From Chlorocebus sabaeus (Eukaryota; Chordata; Mammalia; Primates; Cercopithecidae): a DNA stretch of 64,000 bases. The stretch lies in NCBI RefSeq assembly GCF_047675955.1, contig NC_132918.1:83901139-83965138 (forward strand), written 5' to 3'. The translations under genes were made by a program, and so were the position numbers. Shown here piece after piece: positions 59,215 to 64,000 of this stretch (position 1 is the stretch's first letter; the number at the start of each line of letters is the position of its first letter). The notes beneath the pieces were generated by a model that saw only the letters and a list, made by a program, of their open reading frames with translations, searched no databases and was not told the origin of the DNA.

Positions 59215-59491
59215 CAGCACCTTGGGAGGCCGAGGCGGGCAGATCACAAGGTCAGGAGATCGAGACCAGCCTGGCCAATATGGGGAAACCCGCCTCTACT
59301 AAAAATACAAAAATTAGCCAGGTGTGGTGGCAGGTGCCTATAATCCCAGCTAATGGGGAGGCTGAGGCGGGAGAATCGCTTGAACCTGAGAGGTGGAAGT
59401 TGCAGTGAGTCAAGATTGCACCACTGGACTCCATCCTGGATGACAGATGAGACTCCATTTCAAAATAATCATCATCATCATCATCATCATC
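59215..59491 (+). mobile_element. 5'-truncated Alu with (ATC)n tail
   Basis: Starts about 30 bp into the consensus (CAGCACCTTGGGAGG). Tail has about eight ATC units. Short duplication TGGGCTTCC at 59206-59214 and 59492-59500. Confidence 0.92.
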
Positions 59492-59894
59492 TGGGCTTCC
59501 TGCTTAATTTCTAGTTTTGGTATTCCTACTATCAGGCCCAACCTCTGTCCTTTGTGTTCACAGCTAAATTGGGTTTGCGTTTGGTCAGAGGATGGGAGAA
59601 CAATAGTCACCCTCATCAGCAACTGAGAAATTCAGTCTGTTCTGCCAACCTTGTTTATATCTTTTCATATAAATCTTGAAATTGCCCCTATTTCAAGTTC
59701 GATGATCAGTGACTAAATATTAAAGCCATTATTTGCTTTTTTAAAGCCTGAACCTTGCTTTCCAGAATCTTTTCCACCTTTGAGATCATTTTAAATATCA
59801 TCATTACTTTGAGAAAAGCAAACTTAACAAGGATGCATTAAGAACTATAAAGGGGTCATTGCCCAGGATGCAAGAAAGGGAGGCAGAATGGTAA

Positions 59895-60025
59895 TGAAAT
59901 GAGAGAGCCCTTGCTTTGGTTTTATAAGATCTGGGTCTGAATCCTGGCAGTGTGTTCTTTCTAACTTTAGGCAATTCAGGAGCCCTAGAAACCTCGTCTC
60001 TCTGTCTAGTGTGGGAAAACGTGAA
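59895..60025 (+). mobile_element. MIR fragment
   Basis: TCTGGGTCTGAATCCTGGCAG followed by CTTTAGGCAATTCAGGAGCC resembles MIR. Confidence 0.55.
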
Positions 60026-60658
60026 ACAGCTTTGGGCCATAGATTGCTCTATGCAAACTCCACATATGCAAACTCGTATTATTAAAAAGGCTATCTCTAG
60101 TGGTACCTATCCCTAGTCTTGTTTGGTTGGGTAGCTTCCAATTAATAACTTCCTCAAATTCTGGCTAATATTTGTTTAGCACTTCATGGCTTACGAAGTA
60201 CTTCATTATTTTAACATTGCATTATTGCTAATAACATCAAACTTTGTTATTACAATAAATGTTCCTTTTTTACTTTATTATTCCATTACTTTATTACTGT
60301 TTTTCAGATGTGATCTACATTTTACAGATGAAAAAAGATTCTAGGAGGATAAGGGATTTTGTCATGAATGTTAGCTTCTAAATGATGGGGGGATTCATAT
60401 GCACCTTTCAAAACTCCTAAACCCATGTTGTTTCCCCAAAGGCTTTGGTGGTCCTAAACATTTGACATAATCAGAGTCTTATAAAAAGGCATGGCTTATC
60501 CAGCTCCTGTTTCCTCACTGTCTCCTCTATCTCAAAATAGTACAGAAAAAATTTTACTCCCCGAGAATGTACAGCTTTAGGATAGGTGCAGCTCCATTTC
60601 ATACTCTGATTTTCATTCCTCATTTGAAAAGTTGAAACATAATTTCTTATAAGACTTT
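60026..60658. other. Mostly unannotated stretch
   Basis: A weak reverse MIR-like phrase (TTTTACAGATGAAAAAAG) near 60320 is the only hint of a repeat. Confidence 0.45.
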
Positions 60659-60676
60659 AGAAGTTGAAGTCAGGGT

Positions 60677-61089
60677 TGGATTTAAAAAAATGTGGCACAT
60701 ATATGCCATGGAATACTATGCAGCCATAAAAGGGGACGAGTTCATGTCCTTTGCATGGACATGGATGAAGCTAGAAGCCATCATCCTCAGCAAACTAACA
60801 CAGGAACAGAAAACCAAACACCACATGTTCTCACTCTTAAGTGAGAGTTGAACAATGAGAACACGTGGACACAGGGAGGGGAACATCACATACCAGGGCC
60901 TGTCATGGGGGTCAGGTGCAAGGGGAAGGAGAGCATTATGACAAATACCTAACACATGTGGGTCTTAAAACCTAGATGACAGGTTGATGGGTGGAGCAAA
61001 CCAGCATGGCACATGTATACCTATGTAACAAACCTGTACGTTCTGCATGTATATCTCAAAAGTAAAATTTTTAAAATTTAAAAAAAATA
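60677..61089 (+). mobile_element. 5'-truncated L1P 3' end with perfect duplication
   Basis: Begins near the end of ORF2 (AATGTGGCACATATATGCC), includes the 3'UTR and an A-rich tail. An 18-bp duplication AGAAGTTGAAGTCAGGGT at 60659-60676 and 61090-61107 is identical. Confidence 0.95.
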
Positions 61090-61599
61090 AGAAGTTGAAG
61101 TCAGGGTATAGGAGTCACAATTTGCAGTGATATCTTTCACACTTCTTAACCACCTCATGAAAATCACTGAACAGTATTTCTTCTTTTACCTAACATTCTC
61201 TGGGAAAGAGAGAGCTCTGACTGCACCTACAAGTAGGGAAAGGCATTTGAATTACGCAAAGCTGCTTTTAACTCTGAAACTGTCCTACGTTGTAGCATAT
61301 AAACAGGGAAACATTTTATTGGTGCTTTAATAGAGTCTTATCTAAATCTCTGGAATCTTACTGCAAGGGCCAATTGTTACTCCAGGTTAGATTTCAAGGC
61401 CCACAGCTCCATTATGATGTCAACAAGGATAACTGATGTTTATTCTATAGTTAGAGCCCCCAAGGCTTCAGCAAACATTTTGCTCATCACTTGTAGGACG
61501 AGCAGTAAATGTCATCATTGCAAGACTGAGCTTACACATCTGCTAAAAGGCTTATTCATTTGAGTAAACAGCAAGGTGATAAGGCACAGGGATGGACCA

Positions 61600-61677
61600 T
61601 TGGATTGAGTCAGGCCTGAGTACAAAAACCAGTCTCACTACTTGAATCTTACATAGCCCATTAAGAGTAAGTAGCTT
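61600..61677 (+). mobile_element. MIR, left part (split by Alu)
   Basis: TTGGATTGAGTCAGGCCTGAG up to AAGAGTAAGTAGCTTCAC; the MIR resumes after the Alu at 61941. Confidence 0.6.
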
Positions 61678-61940
61678 CACTTTAGGAGGCTGACGCGGGC
61701 AGATTACGAGGTCAGGAGATCGAGACTATCCTGGCCAACGTGGTTAAACCCCAACTCTATTTAAAAAAATACAAAAATTAGCTGGGCATGGTGGCGGGCG
61801 CCTGTAATCTCAGCTACTCCGGAGGCTGAGGGCGGAGAATCCCTTGAACCAGGGAGTCGGAGGTTGCAGTGAGCCGAGATCGCACCACTGCACTCCAACC
61901 TGGCGACAGAGCGAGACTCTGTCTCAAAAAAAAGAAAAAA
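61678..61940 (+). mobile_element. 5'-truncated Alu inside a MIR
   Basis: Begins CACTTTAGGAGGC, about 30 bp into the consensus. Duplication AAGAGTAAGT(A/T)GCTT at 61663-61677 and 61941-61955. Confidence 0.93.
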
Positions 61941-62000
61941 AAGAGTAAGTTGCTTAACTTTTTAAACTTTAGTTTTATTATCCACAAATAATAAATTATA
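61941..62000 (+). mobile_element. MIR, right part
   Basis: GTTGCTTAACTTTTTAAAC and TTTAGTTTTATTATCCAC continue the MIR core interrupted by the Alu. Confidence 0.6.
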
Positions 62001-62524
62001 AATTGCTGCTTTACATATACGGTATAAAAATGTATCAATCCAGTTAATTTGGGGTAAATGGTAGTATTCCAGTCTTACCTCCTCGAATACTAAGGGGACA
62101 CAACAGTTTATCACTAGAAGGAGATAGTTTTATTTTTGTTTTGTTTTTTTCAGTCCTCTTTTTCCTATTCTTTCCTATTCCAAGAAACCCAAGATTTATT
62201 TCTTTCTTTTTCCGGCTATTGATGAGGTCAGGGAGTAATATGTTCAGATCTTTGTTGTATCCTTGTTCCATTTAGAAACCAGTATCTGGGAATTCAACAG
62301 AGAACTGGGGGTCACTGGAAGCTGTGTTTTACCTACATACAACCACGTCCTCCTCTTAGACCTAGAGACTAGATACTGAAAATGCAAAAGGAAGCCATAT
62401 TGACACTCCCCAGGATAAGGGAAGGCATTGCACCATCCTTTGTAATGGTGAATCTTATGCATTTGTAGAGGGCTGGACTTTGGCTTCTACCATATTGTTT
62501 AGCTCTCTCAAACACACACAAGGA

Positions 62525-62757
62525 GTTTATTTATTTAGACAGATTCTTGCTCTGTTTCCTGGAGTGCAGTGGTGCAGTCATGGATCACTACAGCCTCAAC
62601 ATCCTGGGCTCAAGTGATCCTTCCACCTCAGCCTCTCAAGTAACTGGGAACACAGGTATGAGCCACCTCACCTATTTTTTTTTTTTTTAATTTTATATAG
62701 ATAGGGTCTCACTATGTTGCCCAGCCTGGTTTTGAACTCCTGGCCCCAAGCCATCAA
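62525..62757 (-). mobile_element. AluJ, antisense, partial
   Basis: CTACAGCCTCAACATCCTGGG and CAAGTGATCCTTCCACC mark the AluJ family. The 3' tail and parts of both arms are eroded. Confidence 0.88.
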
Positions 62758-62764
62758 AGGGACA

Positions 62765-62875
62765 TTATTATCCTTCTCTTACACATGAGAAAACTACCAG
62801 TGAAGTGGTTTGCCCATCATATGAAATTACATATGCCAGTACTAGCCTGTTCTGAAATCCAGCAACATTCTTTTC
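62765..62875 (-). mobile_element. MIR fragment, antisense
   Basis: CACATGAGAAAACTACCAGTG and GTGGTTTGCCCATCATATG are the reverse MIR core. Confidence 0.5.
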
Positions 62876-63294
62876 CATCTCCAGCCTTATTTCTGGCACA
62901 CTTTGGCCTCCAGAGTAAGCTGGAATTCATTTTACATTAAAGGTAGAGCCATCTGATGTGGCAGGCATCCAAAACACTTGGGAAAATGCTGCTCTGTTTG
63001 GAACTCTCTTTTCTTCCTCCCGGGTCCCAGTGCAGGAGGTACTGTGTGCTCTGTGGGTCATCAGACTGTCCCTGGCCGTGGCAGGAGAATTAGGAGAGCA
63101 CCAGGGCTGCAGTTAACTGTAAGTCCTTCATTAAGACCAGCCTATTGATAGCATGTTCATGAGTCCTTGTGAAGTCTTTTCCACAGCCACATGGAAGACC
63201 CCTTAGAAAAACAATCTCTATAATTTGTAGTTTTGGACATAGTGCTTTAGGAAGGTGGATGTCTGAAGGTGGGCTGGGTTTAAGACATCGCTCA

Positions 63295-63408
63295 ATGCTA
63301 TGGGACAGTGTGGTACAGTGAAAAGAGCTCATCCTGACAACTTAAGACACTAAATTCTACTCCTGCCTCTTCTAGTAGGTCACTTGCCCTTTCTGAATTT
63401 GTTTTCTT
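63295..63408 (+). mobile_element. MIR, cut by an Alu
   Basis: GGACAGTGTGGTACAGTGAAAAG, then AGTAGGTCACTTGCCC, is MIR-like; it ends at the Alu poly-T. Confidence 0.6.
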
Positions 63409-63730
63409 TTCTTTTCTTTTTTTTTTTTTTTCTTTTTTTTTTTTTTTGAGACAGAGTCGCACTCTGTCTCCAGGCTGGAGTGCAGTGGCACGGTCTCTGC
63501 TCACTGCAACCTCTGCCTCCCAGGTTCAAGCAATTCTCCTGCCTCAGCCTCCCAAATAGCTGGGATTACAGATGTGCACCAGCACACCCAGCTAAATTTT
63601 GTATTTTTAGTAGAGACGGGGTTTCACCATGTTGACCAGGATGGTCTCGATCTCTTGACTTTGTGATCTGCCAGCCTTGGCCTCCCAAAGTGCTGTGATT
63701 ACAGGCATGAGCCACTGCACCTGGCCTTGG
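63409..63730 (-). mobile_element. Alu (AluS type), antisense
   Basis: Long T/C-rich head. Duplication ATTTGTTTTCTT at 63397-63408 and 63731-63742. Confidence 0.95.
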
Positions 63731-63837
63731 ATTTGTTTTCTTAACTACCAGGTTATTTGCTTGAAACAGATGACTTAAAATATTCCGTCCTCCTCTGAAG
63801 TTGTTCTTTAAACTTTTCTATGTAAGTAATTGATTGA

Positions 63838-64000
63838 GTTGTGTTCCTAGGTGTTTTATTCTCTTTGTAGCAATTGTGAATGGGAATTTACTCATGATTT
63901 GTCTCTCCTTTTGTCTGTTATTGAAGTATAGGAATGCTTGTGATTTTTGCACATTGATTTTGTACCCTGAGACTTTGCTGAAGCAGCTTAAGGAGATTTT
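63838..64000 (-). mobile_element. Antisense L1 ORF2 fragment, runs off the window
   Basis: GTTCCTAGGTGTTTTATTCTC, GCAATTGTGAATGGGAATT and TTGTACCCTGAGACTTTGC are the complement of L1 ORF2 just upstream of the RT domain. It lacks about 9 bp before GCAGCTTAAGGAG compared with the family. Confidence 0.85.

Noticed and set aside
1..64000. A previously undescribed multi-gene system
   Set aside because: Both strands hold only retroelements, old DNA transposons, simple repeats and unannotated non-coding DNA. The full-length L1 is the only coding system, and its components are known.

Overview
The window is primate nuclear DNA from a non-coding, repeat-dense region. I find no host protein-coding gene, rRNA, tRNA or CRISPR array. 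The primate assignment rests on about nineteen Alu elements of J, S and Y type and on several L1 elements of the L1PA lineage. Old mammalian repeats (L2, MIR, MER5, Tigger-type, MLT1-like LTR) fill much of the remainder. Repeat names come from memory of family consensus sequences, not from a search, so subfamily labels are approximate.

The dominant feature is a full-length sense-strand L1 at 36729-42901, bounded by a perfect 12-bp target-site duplication. It has a 1028-bp 5'UTR with a YY1-type site at its start, an ORF1 broken by an apparent single-base loss, a 63-bp inter-ORF spacer, a fully open 1275-codon ORF2 with all the catalytic residues I checked, a G-rich 3'UTR and a poly-A tail. The 5'UTR keeps the roughly 129-bp segment that the youngest human families (later L1PA3, L1PA2, L1HS) have lost. 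An open ORF2 is surprising for a copy of an old human family. Together with an AluY copy at 11557 that has a 12-bp deletion and a base I associate with Old World monkey AluYR families, it suggests the host may be a cercopithecoid monkey rather than human. This is an inference and should be tested.

Layout: 1-9 kb, L1 3' ends in both orientations, an apparent 5'-inverted L1 with an Alu at its junction, and L2 and Tigger-type fragments. 9-19.8 kb, six Alus, MER5 and L2 remnants and low-repeat DNA. 19.8-26.2 kb, a long antisense L1M with two later L1 insertions. 26.4-36.7 kb, a Tigger-type element, MIRs, two Alus, several dinucleotide tracts and a 68-bp sequence present twice. 36.7-42.9 kb, the full-length L1. 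43-54 kb, MER5 and hAT-type elements, L2, a compound CT/GT microsatellite and an Alu cluster. 54-64 kb, an MLT1-like LTR, more Alus, a short L1 with a perfect 18-bp duplication, and the start of another antisense L1 that runs off the window.

Only the L1 genes work together. ORF2 would supply endonuclease and reverse transcriptase, but the element lacks an intact ORF1 product. If transcribed, it could at most act in trans (for example on Alu RNA) or rely on ORF1p from another copy.
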